Made by a program: the position numbers and the translations under genes. The notes beneath the pieces are model-generated. The model made no database searches, was not told the origin of the DNA, and was given only the letters and a program-made list of their open reading frames with translations. A stretch of DNA of 64,000 nt from NCBI RefSeq assembly GCF_005670685.2, contig NZ_CP062008.1, forward strand, positions 1,302,001 to 1,366,000, read 5' to 3'. This DNA comes from Mycolicibacterium mucogenicum DSM 44124. GTDB lineage: Bacteria > Actinomycetota > Actinomycetes > Mycobacteriales > Mycobacteriaceae. This document shows positions 52,282 through 62,820 of the stretch, piece by piece (the stretch's first letter is position 1; every line of letters starts with the position of its first letter).

Positions 52282-53934
52282 GTGACCCCCGCCGATCTGG
52301 CTGAACTGCTCAAGAACACCGCCGCCGTGGTCCTGGTCGAACACGACCTGGACATCGCCGCGCTGCCCGAAACAGTGGCCATCGAGCGTCCCCGCAACCC
52401 CGAGCACGGCGACTACGCCACCAACCTGGCGCTGCAGCTGGGCAAGAAGGTCGGCGTCAACCCGCGTGACCTGGCCGAATGGCTCGCAGAGCGGCTGAAC
52501 GACGCCGACGGTATCGCCGACGCTACGGTCGCCGGTCCGGGCTTCGTCAACCTGCGCATCGAGGCGTCCGCGCAGAGCGTCGTCGTTCTCAACGTCTTGG
52601 GCGCCGGCGACCGCTACGGCACGTCCGAGGAGCTCAAGGGCCGCCACATCAACCTGGAGTTCGTCTCGGCGAACCCGACCGGGCCCATCCACATCGGCGG
52701 CACCCGCTGGGCCGCCGTCGGTGACGCGCTGGGCCGCCTGCTGGCCACGCAGGACGCCACCGTCGTCCGCGAGTACTACTTCAACGACCACGGCGGGCAG
52801 ATCGACCGCTTCGCGCGCTCTCTGGTCGCGGCCGCCAAGGGCGAGCCGGCCCCCGAGGACGGCTACGGCGGCGACTACATCAAGGACATCGCCGCCGACG
52901 TCGTGGCCAAGCGGCCCGACGCCCTGAGCCTGCCGGCCGACGAGTGTCAGGAAGCCTTCCGCGAGCTCGGCGTGGATTTGATGTTCGGCCAGATCAAGCA
53001 GTCGCTGCACGACTTCGGCACCGACTTCGATGTCTACACCCACGAAGACTCGATGCACACCTCGGGCCGGGTGGAGCAGGCCATCGAGAAGCTGCGCGAC
53101 AACGGCTCGATCTACGAGCAGGACGGCGCAATCTGGTTGCGCACCACCGACTTCGGTGACGACAAGGACCGCGTCGTCATCAAGAGCGACGGCAACCCGG
53201 CGTACGTCGCCGGTGACATCGCGTACTACCTGGACAAGCGCCAGCGCGGGTTCGACCTGTGCATCTACATGCTCGGCGCCGACCACCACGGCTACATCGG
53301 CCGTCTGAAGGCCGTCGCCGCCGCGCTCGGCGAGGACCCTGACACCGTCGAGGTGCTGATCGGCCAGATGGTCAACCTGGTCAAGGATGGCCAGCCGATG
53401 CGCATGAGCAAGCGCGCCGGCACCGTGATCACCCTGGAGGACCTGGTCGACGCCATCGGCGTGGACGCGGCCCGCTACGTGCTGATCCGGTCGTCGGTGA
53501 ACAGCCCCATCGACATCGACCTGGGGCTGTGGGCCAGCGCGTCCAACGAAAACCCGGTCTATTACGTGCAATACGCGCACGCGCGGCTGTCGGCCCTGGC
53601 ACGCAACGCCGCCGATCTCGGCTTGCAGTCGGACCTCGGTCACCTCGATCTGCTGAGCCACGATCGCGAAGCCACGCTGATGCGCACCATCGGCGAGTTC
53701 CCGCGGGTGCTCAAAACCGCTGCGGCCCTTCGGGAACCGCACCGCGTGTGCCGGTACCTGGAGGACCTGGCCGGTGACTACCACCGGTTCTACGACTCCT
53801 GCCGCGTGCTCCCCATGGGCGACGAAGAGCACAGCGACCTGCACCGCGCGCGCCTGGCGCTGTGCGCGGCGACCCGCCAGGTCATCGCCAACGGTCTGCA
53901 GATCCTCGGCGTGAGCGCACCGGAGCGGATGTGA
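52282..53934 (+). CDS. argS: Arginyl-tRNA synthetase
   Basis: 550 aa class I synthetase. N-terminal additional domain (1-100), HIGH-equivalent in [14 protein letters not shown] (about 130-143), catalytic core with [13 protein letters not shown] and [16 protein letters not shown]-like [14 protein letters not shown] (about 372), and the C-terminal DALR anticodon-binding domain. GTG start. First gene of the argS-lysA-hom-thrC-thrB cluster; stop overlaps the lysA start. Confidence 0.96.
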   Translation: MTPADLAELLKNTAAVVLVEHDLDIAALPETVAIERPRNPEHGDYATNLALQLGKKVGVNPRDLAEWLAERLNDADGIADATVAGPGFVNLRIEASAQSVVVLNVLGAGDRYGTSEELKGRHINLEFVSANPTGPIHIGGTRWAAVGDALGRLLATQDATVVREYYFNDHGGQIDRFARSLVAAAKGEPAPEDGYGGDYIKDIAADVVAKRPDALSLPADECQEAFRELGVDLMFGQIKQSLHDFGTDFDVYTHEDSMHTSGRVEQAIEKLRDNGSIYEQDGAIWLRTTDFGDDKDRVVIKSDGNPAYVAGDIAYYLDKRQRGFDLCIYMLGADHHGYIGRLKAVAAALGEDPDTVEVLIGQMVNLVKDGQPMRMSKRAGTVITLEDLVDAIGVDAARYVLIRSSVNSPIDIDLGLWASASNENPVYYVQYAHARLSALARNAADLGLQSDLGHLDLLSHDREATLMRTIGEFPRVLKTAAALREPHRVCRYLEDLAGDYHRFYDSCRVLPMGDEEHSDLHRARLALCAATRQVIANGLQILGVSAPERM

Positions 53935-55328
53935 GCGGACAGCCGACCGGCAACGTGGTGCCGGAGAAGCCGCGGACGCCCGACGAGGTCAACCTGTTGG
54001 CGCCGAACGTCTGGCCGCGCAACCTGGTTCGGGGCGCCGACGGGCAGGTCAGCGTCGCCGGTGTGACGGTCGGCGCGTTGGCCGAGCAGTTCGGCACACC
54101 GCTGTTCGTCATCGACGAGGACGACTTCCGGTCGCGATGCCGCGAGATCGCCGACTCGTTCGGTGGCGGCGAGCACGTGCACTACGCCGGCAAGGCGTTC
54201 CTGTGCGCCGAGATCGCGCGCTGGGTCGCGCAGGAGGGTTTGTGCCTCGACGTCGCCACCGGCGGCGAGCTGGCCGTGGCCCTGCACGCCGGCTTCCCGG
54301 CCGAGCGCATCACCGTGCACGGCAACAACAAATCGGTTCCTGAGCTGACCGCCGCCGTCGCGGCCGGTGTCGGGCACATCGTGCTGGACTCCGAGATCGA
54401 GATCGAACGCCTCGAGGCCATCGCCGGCGCGGCCGGTGTGGTGCAGGACGTCCTGGTCCGCGTGACCCCGGGCGTCGAGGCGCACACCCACGAGTTCATC
54501 TCCACCGCGCACGAGGACCAGAAGTTCGGTCTCTCGCTGGCCAGCGGCGCGGCAATGGATGCGGTGCGCAAGGTTTTCGCCACCGACAACCTGCGACTGG
54601 TCGGCCTGCACTGCCACGTCGGCTCGCAGATCTTCGACGTCGCCGGGTTCGAGATCGCGGCCCACCGCGTCATCGGCCTGCTGCGCGACGTCGTCGCCGA
54701 ATTCGGTGTCGAGAAGACGGCACAGATGTCCGTCATGGATCTCGGTGGGGGACTGGGTATCTCGTACCTGCCCAGCGACGACCCGCCGCCCATGAAGGAG
54801 CTGGCCGACAAGCTCAAGGCCATCGTCAAGGCCGAGTCGGAGGCCGTGGGGCTGCCGACGCCCAAGCTGGTCGTGGAACCCGGCCGCGCCATCGCCGGCC
54901 CCGGCACCATCACGCTGTACGAGGTCGGCACCGTGAAAGACGTTGCCGTATCGGCCGACAAGTACCGGCGCTACGTCAGCGTCGACGGCGGCATGAGCGA
55001 CAACATCCGGCCGTCGCTGTACGACGCCCAGTACGACGCCCGGCTGGTGTCGCGCGCCAGCGACGCCCCCGCGACGCTGGCCCGGATCGTCGGAAAGCAT
55101 TGCGAGACGGGCGACATCATCGTCCGCGACACCTGGGTGTCCAGTGATGTCGGTCCTGGTGACCTGATCGCGGTCGCCGCCACCGGCGCGTACTGCTATT
55201 CGATGTCCAGCCGGTACAACCTGCTGACCCGTCCCGCGGTCGTCGCGGTGAAGGACGGCAACGCACGCCTGATCTTGCGTCGGGAGACCGTCGAAGACCT
55301 GTTGAGCCTGGAGGTGAGTGGTCAATGA
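53931..55328 (+). CDS. lysA: Diaminopimelate decarboxylase
   Basis: 465 aa, PLP-dependent fold-III decarboxylase. PLP lysine in [10 protein letters not shown] (about 86), HCHVGSQI (about 227), [10 protein letters not shown] (about 270) and [11 protein letters not shown] (about 322). Last step of lysine synthesis: meso-diaminopimelate to lysine. The GTG at 53931 overlaps the argS stop (GTGA), which fixes the start; slightly longer than the M. tuberculosis enzyme at the N terminus. Overlaps hom by ATGA. Confidence 0.96.
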   Translation: MSGQPTGNVVPEKPRTPDEVNLLAPNVWPRNLVRGADGQVSVAGVTVGALAEQFGTPLFVIDEDDFRSRCREIADSFGGGEHVHYAGKAFLCAEIARWVAQEGLCLDVATGGELAVALHAGFPAERITVHGNNKSVPELTAAVAAGVGHIVLDSEIEIERLEAIAGAAGVVQDVLVRVTPGVEAHTHEFISTAHEDQKFGLSLASGAAMDAVRKVFATDNLRLVGLHCHVGSQIFDVAGFEIAAHRVIGLLRDVVAEFGVEKTAQMSVMDLGGGLGISYLPSDDPPPMKELADKLKAIVKAESEAVGLPTPKLVVEPGRAIAGPGTITLYEVGTVKDVAVSADKYRRYVSVDGGMSDNIRPSLYDAQYDARLVSRASDAPATLARIVGKHCETGDIIVRDTWVSSDVGPGDLIAVAATGAYCYSMSSRYNLLTRPAVVAVKDGNARLILRRETVEDLLSLEVSGQ

Positions 55329-56643
55329 GTGAAAAGCCAATCGGCGTAGCAGTTCTCGGACTCGGGAACGTCGGGACCGAGGTGGTCCGGATCATCGAGA
55401 ACAGCGCTGACGACCTGGCCGCTCGCATCGGTGCGCCACTGGAGCTGCGCGGCGTCGGCGTCCGCAAGGTCGCCAAAGGCCGTGGCGTGCCCGTCGAGAT
55501 GCTCACCGACGACATCGAGGCGCTGGTCTCGCGCGACGACGTCGACATCGTCATCGAGCTCATGGGCCCCGTCGAGCCGGCCCGCAAGGCCATCATGGCC
55601 GCGCTGGAGCAGGGCAAGTCGGTGGTCACCGCCAACAAGGCACTGATGGCGCAGTCCACCGGGGAACTCGCCCAGGCGGCCGAAAAGGCGCGCGTGGACC
55701 TGTATTTCGAGGCGGCCGTGGCCGGTGCGATCCCGGTGATCCGCCCGCTGACCCAGTCGCTCGCGGGTGACGTCGTGTGCCGGGTGGCGGGCATCGTCAA
55801 CGGCACCACCAACTACATCCTGTCGGCGATGAGCGAGACCGGCGCCGACTACGCCGACGCGCTCGCCGAAGCCGGCGTGCTGGGCTACGCCGAGGCTGAC
55901 CCGACCGCCGACGTCGAGGGCTACGACGCCGCCGCCAAGGCCGCCATCCTGGCGTCCATCGCGTTCCACACCCGGGTCACCGCCGACGACGTCTACCGCG
56001 AGGGCATGACGAAGGTCAGCGCCGCCGACTTCGAGTCCGCCAAGGCACTGGGCTGCACCATCAAGTTGCTGGCCATCTGTGAGCGGCTGACCACTGGTAA
56101 AGGCAAGCAACGGGTTTCGGCCCGCGTCTACCCGGCGCTGGTGCCGCTGGACCACCCGCTGGCCTCGGTCAACGGCGCGTTCAACGCGGTGTTCGTGGAG
56201 GCCGAGGCCGCCGGCGAGCTGATGTTCTACGGCCGCGGCGCCGGTGGGGCACCGACTGCGTCGGCCGTCATGGGTGACGTCGTCATGGCGGCGCGCAACC
56301 GCGTGCAGGGTGGGCGCGGTCCGCGGGAGTCCAAGTACGCCAAGCTGCCGATCGCCTCGATCGGCGCCATCGAGACCCGCTACTACGTCAGCATGAACGT
56401 CGCGGACAAGCCCGGGGTGTTGTCCTCTGTCGCAGCCGAATTCGGCAAGCGTGAGGTCAGCATCGCCGAGGTCCGCCAGGAGGGCATGGAGGACGAGTCC
56501 GGCGAGCGCAGCGGTGCCCGCATCGTCGTCGTCACCCACCGGGCCACCGACGAGGCGCTGTCGGAAACCGTTGCGGCCCTTGCCGATCACGAAGCGGTAC
56601 AGAGCATCAACAGTGTGCTGCGCATGGAAGGAACCAGTAAGTA

Positions 56644-56644
<1 letters not shown>
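55325..56644 (+). CDS. hom: Homoserine dehydrogenase
   Basis: 439 aa. NAD(P)-binding [14 protein letters not shown] (about 8-20), catalytic-core [14 protein letters not shown] (about 157-170), the substrate Lys/Asp region [20 protein letters not shown], and a C-terminal ACT domain (about 355-435: [20 protein letters not shown]) for threonine feedback. Converts aspartate semialdehyde to homoserine. Called thrA in M. tuberculosis. The TAA overlaps the thrC ATG by one base. Confidence 0.96.
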
Positions 56645-58645
<2,001 letters not shown>

Positions 58646-58672
58646 CGGAGAGCACACGCCGAGTGGCAATTC

Positions 58673-58701
58673 TTGCTTCATTGTCGGATGAGAGATATTC
58701 T
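58673..58701 (+). promoter_or_regulatory. rho: Predicted rho promoter
   Basis: TTGCTT (58673-58678) and TATTCT (58696-58701) with exactly 17 bp between. The start site would be near 58708, giving rho a leader of about 230 nt separate from the threonine operon. Confidence 0.6.
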
Positions 58702-58936
58702 CGCAGCGTCCAGCAATCGCAGGCTCTAGTACCTGCGCCTACGGTAGGACAACCACTCTTCTCTTAGATGTTCAACTCGTGGACTGATGGTTCGCCGCAC
58801 GGCGGCAAATCCTGGTGCTTGGCTGTTGCACTGCCTCAGCCGACCCGGCATTTGACGAATGCGGTTCGGGGAAGCCGTCCGACTGCGAACCAAACCCTCG
58901 CCTGATCAACTGCGCGAGGGCACAGAAAGGAAATCC
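58702..58936 (+). other. rho: rho leader region (untranslated)
   Basis: About 230 nt without a convincing ORF. Contains a hairpin CGCAGG (58718-58723)/CCTGCG (58732-58737) and a small G/C hairpin around GCCGCACGGC (58794-58803), with a C/T-rich, less structured stretch between. A long leader with unpaired C/T-rich sequence would suit Rho autoregulation by premature termination, known for rho in other bacteria; here it is inference. Confidence 0.45.
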
Positions 58937-60907
58937 GTGACTGATACGGACCTCTTCACCGCCGACGGCAACACTGATGCCCCGGCAACTGAAGCGCCGG
59001 CGGCCGGACGCTCCGGATCGCTGACCAGTCTTCTGCTCCCCGACCTGCGTGCGCTCGCCGCCGAGGTCGGCGTCAAGGGCACCTCCGGCATGCGCAAGAG
59101 CGAACTGATCGCCGCCATCCGGGAACACCGTGGCGAGGCCAACGGCGCCAAGGCCGAAGCCAAGGCCGCCAAGGCTGAAGCCAAGACCGAGACCAAGGCC
59201 GCCGAGGCCGTGAACGGCACCGACGCCCCCACCGAGGCCAAGGAAGCCCAGGCCCCGGCCGCGAACAACGACACCGACGCTGCCGCCTCCGCCGGCGAGC
59301 AGACCCCGCGCCGCGAGCGCCGTGGCGCGTCGCGCCGGGCCGGTGCGCCCGTCGACGGTGAAGCCGGCGATGCCGGTGACAAGCCTGCCGACAAGGCCGA
59401 GAACGCGGACAACGCTGACGCCCCGCGCGAGGAGCGCAACCGCGAGCGGAACGCCGACAACAGCAACCAGGGCGGCAACAAGGCCGAAGGTAACCAGGGC
59501 GGCAACCGCGACCAGGGTGGCAACCGCGACCGCGGTGGCGACAACCAGGGCGGCGGCAACCGCAACCAGGGCGGCAACCGCGATCAGGGCGGTAACCGCG
59601 ACCAGGGCGACAACTCCAACAACAATGACGACGACGACAGCCGCCAGGGCCGTCGTGGCCGTCGATTCCGCGACCGCGACCGTCGTCGTCGTGGCGAGCG
59701 CGGCGACAACCAGGGCGGCAACGCCGAGACCGAACTGCGCGAGGACGACGTCCTGCAGCCGGTCGCCGGCATCCTCGACGTGCTGGACAACTACGCGTTC
59801 GTCCGCACCTCGGGCTACCTGGCCGGACCGAACGACGTGTACGTCTCGATGAACATGGTCCGCAAGAACGGCCTGCGCCGCGGCGACGCCGTGACCGGCG
59901 CCGTGCGGGTCCCACGCGAGGGCGAGAACACCGGTGGCGGCAACAACCCGCGCCAGAAGTTCAACCCGCTGGTGCGTCTGGACAGCGTCAACGGTGGTCC
60001 GGTCGAGGCCGCGCGCAACCGGCCCGACTTCACCAAGCTGACCCCGCTGTACCCGAACCAGCGACTGCGCCTGGAGACCACTCCGGAGCGGCTGACCACG
60101 CGTGTGATCGACCTGATCATGCCGATCGGTAAGGGCCAGCGTGCGCTGATCGTGTCCCCGCCGAAGGCCGGTAAGACGACGATCATGCAGGACATCGCCA
60201 ACGCGATCACCAAGAACAACCCGGAATGCCACCTCATGGTGGTGCTCGTCGACGAGCGTCCGGAAGAGGTCACCGACATGCAGCGCTCGGTGAAGGGTGA
60301 GGTCATCGCCTCGACCTTCGACCGGCCGCCGTCAGACCACACCCAGGCCGCCGAGCTGGCCATCGAGCGGGCCAAGCGCCTGGTCGAGCAGGGCAAGGAC
60401 GTCGTCGTGCTGCTGGACTCGATCACCCGCCTGGGCCGCGCGTACAACAACGCGTCGCCGGCGTCGGGCCGCATCCTGTCCGGTGGTGTCGACTCCACCG
60501 CGCTGTACCCGCCGAAGCGCTTCCTCGGTGCTGCGCGCAACATCGAGAACGGCGGCTCGCTGACCATCATCGCGACCGCGATGGTCGAGACCGGCTCCAC
60601 CGGTGACACCGTCATCTTCGAGGAGTTCAAGGGCACGGGTAACGCCGAGCTCAAGCTCGACCGCAAGATCGCCGAGCGCCGCGTGTTCCCGGCCGTCGAC
60701 GTCAACCCGTCCGGTACCCGTAAGGACGAGCTGCTGCTCGGCCCGGACGAGTTCGCGGTCGTGCACAAGCTGCGCCGGGTGCTGTCGGGTCTGGACCCGC
60801 ACCAGGCCATCGACCTGCTGATGAGCCAGCTGCGCAAGACCAAGACCAACTACGAGTTCCTGGTTCAGGTCTCCAAGACCGCACCGGGCAACATGGACAA
60901 CGACTAG
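58937..60907 (+). CDS. rho: Transcription termination factor Rho
   Basis: 656 aa from GTG 58937 behind GAAAGGAAA. Rho_N (about 20-65: LLPDLRALAAEVGVKGTSGM), an Ala/Glu/Lys-rich acidic stretch, then a low-complexity insertion (about 165-260) of Gly-Gly-Asn-Arg-Asp-Gln repeats ending in Arg-rich runs, the RNA-binding cold-shock domain (about 270-345), and the RecA-like motor: Walker A SPPKAGKTT (about 408), LLDSITRLGRAYN and GGVDSTALYPPKRF. Large insertions are typical of actinobacterial Rho. The TAG stop lies within the target duplication of IS element 2; the coding region is intact. Confidence 0.96.
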   Translation: MTDTDLFTADGNTDAPATEAPAAGRSGSLTSLLLPDLRALAAEVGVKGTSGMRKSELIAAIREHRGEANGAKAEAKAAKAEAKTETKAAEAVNGTDAPTEAKEAQAPAANNDTDAAASAGEQTPRRERRGASRRAGAPVDGEAGDAGDKPADKAENADNADAPREERNRERNADNSNQGGNKAEGNQGGNRDQGGNRDRGGDNQGGGNRNQGGNRDQGGNRDQGDNSNNNDDDDSRQGRRGRRFRDRDRRRRGERGDNQGGNAETELREDDVLQPVAGILDVLDNYAFVRTSGYLAGPNDVYVSMNMVRKNGLRRGDAVTGAVRVPREGENTGGGNNPRQKFNPLVRLDSVNGGPVEAARNRPDFTKLTPLYPNQRLRLETTPERLTTRVIDLIMPIGKGQRALIVSPPKAGKTTIMQDIANAITKNNPECHLMVVLVDERPEEVTDMQRSVKGEVIASTFDRPPSDHTQAAELAIERAKRLVEQGKDVVVLLDSITRLGRAYNNASPASGRILSGGVDSTALYPPKRFLGAARNIENGGSLTIIATAMVETGSTGDTVIFEEFKGTGNAELKLDRKIAERRVFPAVDVNPSGTRKDELLLGPDEFAVVHKLRRVLSGLDPHQAIDLLMSQLRKTKTNYEFLVQVSKTAPGNMDND

Positions 60908-60908
60908 G
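60903..60908. repeat. Left target duplication of IS element 2
   Basis: ACTAGG, containing the rho TAG stop, repeated exactly at 62003-62008 on the far side of the element. Confidence 0.8.
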
Positions 60909-60954
60909 TGTCGTGACCTGGGAGGTTGTTGACGGCGTGCCTGCTTGAAATGGG

Positions 60955-61007
60955 GAGGACCTCCTGACGGAGTGGATGTGTCTGGCATTCACCCGTAGGA
61001 GGTCCTC
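60955..61007 (+). promoter_or_regulatory. Hairpin sequestering the transposase ribosome-binding site
   Basis: GAGGACCTCCT (60955-60965) pairs perfectly over 11 bp with AGGAGGTCCTC (60997-61007). The right arm contains the AGGAGG Shine-Dalgarno and ends at the base before the GTG start. RNA reading in from rho would fold this and block translation, as known for other IS elements that guard against outside transcription. Confidence 0.65.
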
Positions 61008-61979
61008 GTGTCTCACGCTAACGCCCGTACCAACCTGTTCGCTCGTCGCCTGATCGTTGAGCGTGTCGCCGCGGGGTGGCCAGCGGCGCATGTGGCCGAG
61101 CAACTCGGCATTTCACGGTCCACGGTCTACAAGTGGCTGCGCCGATACGCCGAAGGCGGTGAAGCGGCACTGGCCGACCGATCCTCACGCCCGCATCACA
61201 TGCCCCGGCGCACCAGCGACCGGGTCGAAAAGAAAGTGCTGGCCGCCCGGGCCCGCCGCAAGCGCGGTGCGGTGGTCCTGGCAGCGGAACTGAATCTGAA
61301 TCCGTCGACGATCGGACGGATTCTCGCGCGCCATCACGTGCCGCATCTGTCGGCGATCGATCCGATCACCGGCACGTCGGTGCGTACCTCGCGGCGCCCA
61401 GCGAACCGCTATGAACATCGCCTACCGGGGGCCATGGTCCATGTCGATGTCAAAAAGCTCGGCCGCATCCCTGACGGTGGGGGTTGGCGGTTGCACGGAC
61501 GCGACGCCAGAGTGTCAGTTGCTAACCGGCACAAGAAAACCAAGATCGGCTACGACTACATCCACACCGCCATCGATGACCGCACCCGGCTGGCCTACAG
61601 CGAAGTGCACACCGACGAAAAAGACCTCACCTGCGCAGCATTTCTGCACCGAGCCTTGGTCTGGTTCGCCGGCCACGGCGTGCGCGCGCGGCGGCTGCTG
61701 ACAGACAACGCGATGGTTTACCGCCGCGGCACCAACTGGGGCTGGGTGTGCTCAGCGTGGCAGCTCAAACGCCGCTTCATCAAACCCAGCTGCCCCTGGA
61801 CCAACGGCAAAGCCGAACGCTTCAACCGGACCCTGCTCAACGAATGGGCCTACGCCCGCCCGTGGACCTCCAACGGCCAACGCACACAAGGCCTTGACCG
61901 ATTCCTCCACCGGTACAACACTCAACGAGGCCACTCCGCCCTCGGCGGAAAACCACCCATCAGTCGGCTCGCCGCCTGA
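61008..61979 (+). CDS. IS481-family transposase (323 aa)
   Basis: N-terminal HTH (about 10-50: GWPAAHVAEQLGISRSTVYK), then the integrase core with D in MVHVDVKKLGR (about 147), D in RLLTDNAMVY (about 230) and E in NGKAERFNRTL (about 268), and the C-terminal YNTQRGHSALGG motif. Intact, GTG start, strong AGGAGG ribosome-binding site but within a hairpin. Compact form of the family, without the C-terminal domain of the transposase at 2653. Confidence 0.93.
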   Translation: MSHANARTNLFARRLIVERVAAGWPAAHVAEQLGISRSTVYKWLRRYAEGGEAALADRSSRPHHMPRRTSDRVEKKVLAARARRKRGAVVLAAELNLNPSTIGRILARHHVPHLSAIDPITGTSVRTSRRPANRYEHRLPGAMVHVDVKKLGRIPDGGGWRLHGRDARVSVANRHKKTKIGYDYIHTAIDDRTRLAYSEVHTDEKDLTCAAFLHRALVWFAGHGVRARRLLTDNAMVYRRGTNWGWVCSAWQLKRRFIKPSCPWTNGKAERFNRTLLNEWAYARPWTSNGQRTQGLDRFLHRYNTQRGHSALGGKPPISRLAA

Positions 61980-62002
61980 CAACAACGTGTCAGGTCACGA
62001 CA

Positions 62003-62008
62003 ACTAGG
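62003..62008. repeat. Right target duplication of IS element 2
   Basis: Second copy of ACTAGG, directly after the element and followed by the original sequence downstream of rho. Confidence 0.8.
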
Positions 62009-62018
62009 CCTCAGCCCA

Positions 62019-62060
62019 CGCAAAAGCCCCCGGAATCACCAGATTCTGGGGGCTTTTGCG
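62019..62060. terminator. Bidirectional intrinsic terminator (original rho terminator)
   Basis: CGCAAAAGCCCCC (62019-62031) pairs perfectly with GGGGGCTTTTGCG (62048-62060), and the inner GAATC/GATTC extends the stem. The A and T runs let it act both ways: for rho on the plus strand and for the tetR-like gene on the minus strand. Element 2 has moved it 1.1 kb away from rho. Confidence 0.9.
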
Positions 62061-62072
62061 TTGTCCGTCAGG

Positions 62073-62672
62073 CTACGGCTGGGCCTTGAGGCCCGGCATC
62101 ACGTAGCGGCGCACGTGCGCCAGCAGTTCGTCGGCGTTGTTGGCGTCCAGCCGCTGTCCGGGCATCGTCGCCAGTGACAGGATGACGCGCGCGATCCACT
62201 CGGCGGCGTCGTCGATATCGGTGTCGGGGTGGATTTCGCCGTTGTCGCGGGCCGCGACGAGGTACCGGGACCAGAAATCGGCGAGGTCGGGCACCAGGCC
62301 CTGCACGCCCGCGCCGGCGCAGGCGGCGAACTCGTCGGGCTCCTCGACGCGCAGTTTCATGAGCAGGGCGCCGGGATCGTCATACGCGGTACGGCCGTGC
62401 TGGATTCCGGTGATGATCTGGTTGTCCAGGCCTTCGATCGACGCCAGCATGGCGTGCGCGTCGGTCCAGTAGGCGTTGTTGAGCCGGACGATCGCGGCAC
62501 CCAGCAGCGTCACCTTGTCGGGGAAATGCCGGTACAGCCAGCCGCGGGAGACGCCGGCAGCCTCGGCGACCTCGGATACCGTCGTGGCGCGAATTCCCTT
62601 GGCGCGCATGCACTCTTCAGCGGCATCGATCAACCGATCACGCACGCTTCTCGGGGATTCTGGACTTGCCAC
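62073..62672 (-). CDS. TetR-family transcriptional regulator
   Basis: 199 aa. HTH region (about 10-55): IDAAEECMRAKGIRATTVSE, AGVSRGWLYRHFPDKVTLL. The C-terminal domain is helical and of unknown ligand. GTG start. Divergent from the acyl-CoA synthetase gene; a palindrome CAGGGT-GCTG-ACCCTG (62717-62732) lies between and may be the operator. A link to lipid or sterol catabolism is plausible from the neighbour. Confidence 0.87.
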   Translation of the reverse strand: MASPESPRSVRDRLIDAAEECMRAKGIRATTVSEVAEAAGVSRGWLYRHFPDKVTLLGAAIVRLNNAYWTDAHAMLASIEGLDNQIITGIQHGRTAYDDPGALLMKLRVEEPDEFAACAGAGVQGLVPDLADFWSRYLVAARDNGEIHPDTDIDDAAEWIARVILSLATMPGQRLDANNADELLAHVRRYVMPGLKAQP

Positions 62673-62716
62673 CGGGATGTCTCCTCACATGTCAACCGGG
62701 CGAACGACGATTCTGC

Positions 62717-62732
62717 CAGGGTGCTGACCCTG
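62717..62732. promoter_or_regulatory. Palindrome between tetR-like gene and acyl-CoA synthetase
   Basis: CAGGGT-GCTG-ACCCTG, perfect 6-4-6, in the 148-bp divergent region. Candidate TetR operator; unproven. Confidence 0.4.
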
Positions 62733-62820
62733 TTGCGCTACCCGTCAGCCATGGTAGACACTTTCAAGAATCTGTTCACTCCGGGCGGTACTCGTGATCG
62801 CCCACGCACCGGGAGCCCAC

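Larger units (their letters stand above)
60909..62002 (+). mobile_element. IS481-family insertion sequence, complete (element 2, 1094 bp)
   Basis: Ends TGTCGTGACCTG (left) and CAGGTCACGACA (right) continue as imperfect inverted repeats: 20 of 23 positions match, with GTTGTTG conserved at positions 17-23. Flanked by a 6-bp duplication ACTAGG. One intact transposase. The two IS481 elements in the window differ in ends, length and duplication size, so they are independent insertions. This one starts one base after the rho stop and separates rho from the terminator at 62019. Confidence 0.9.

Noticed and set aside
59440..59640. Repeated units that might look like a CRISPR or tandem-repeat array
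   Set aside because: The units are in frame within rho, imperfect and without spacers of constant length; no cas genes are present.
58772..60232. 486-aa minus-strand frame opposite rho, rich in Val/Ala
   Set aside because: It is the reverse reading of the Gly/Asn/Arg repeat block of Rho; the hydrophobic look is an artefact.
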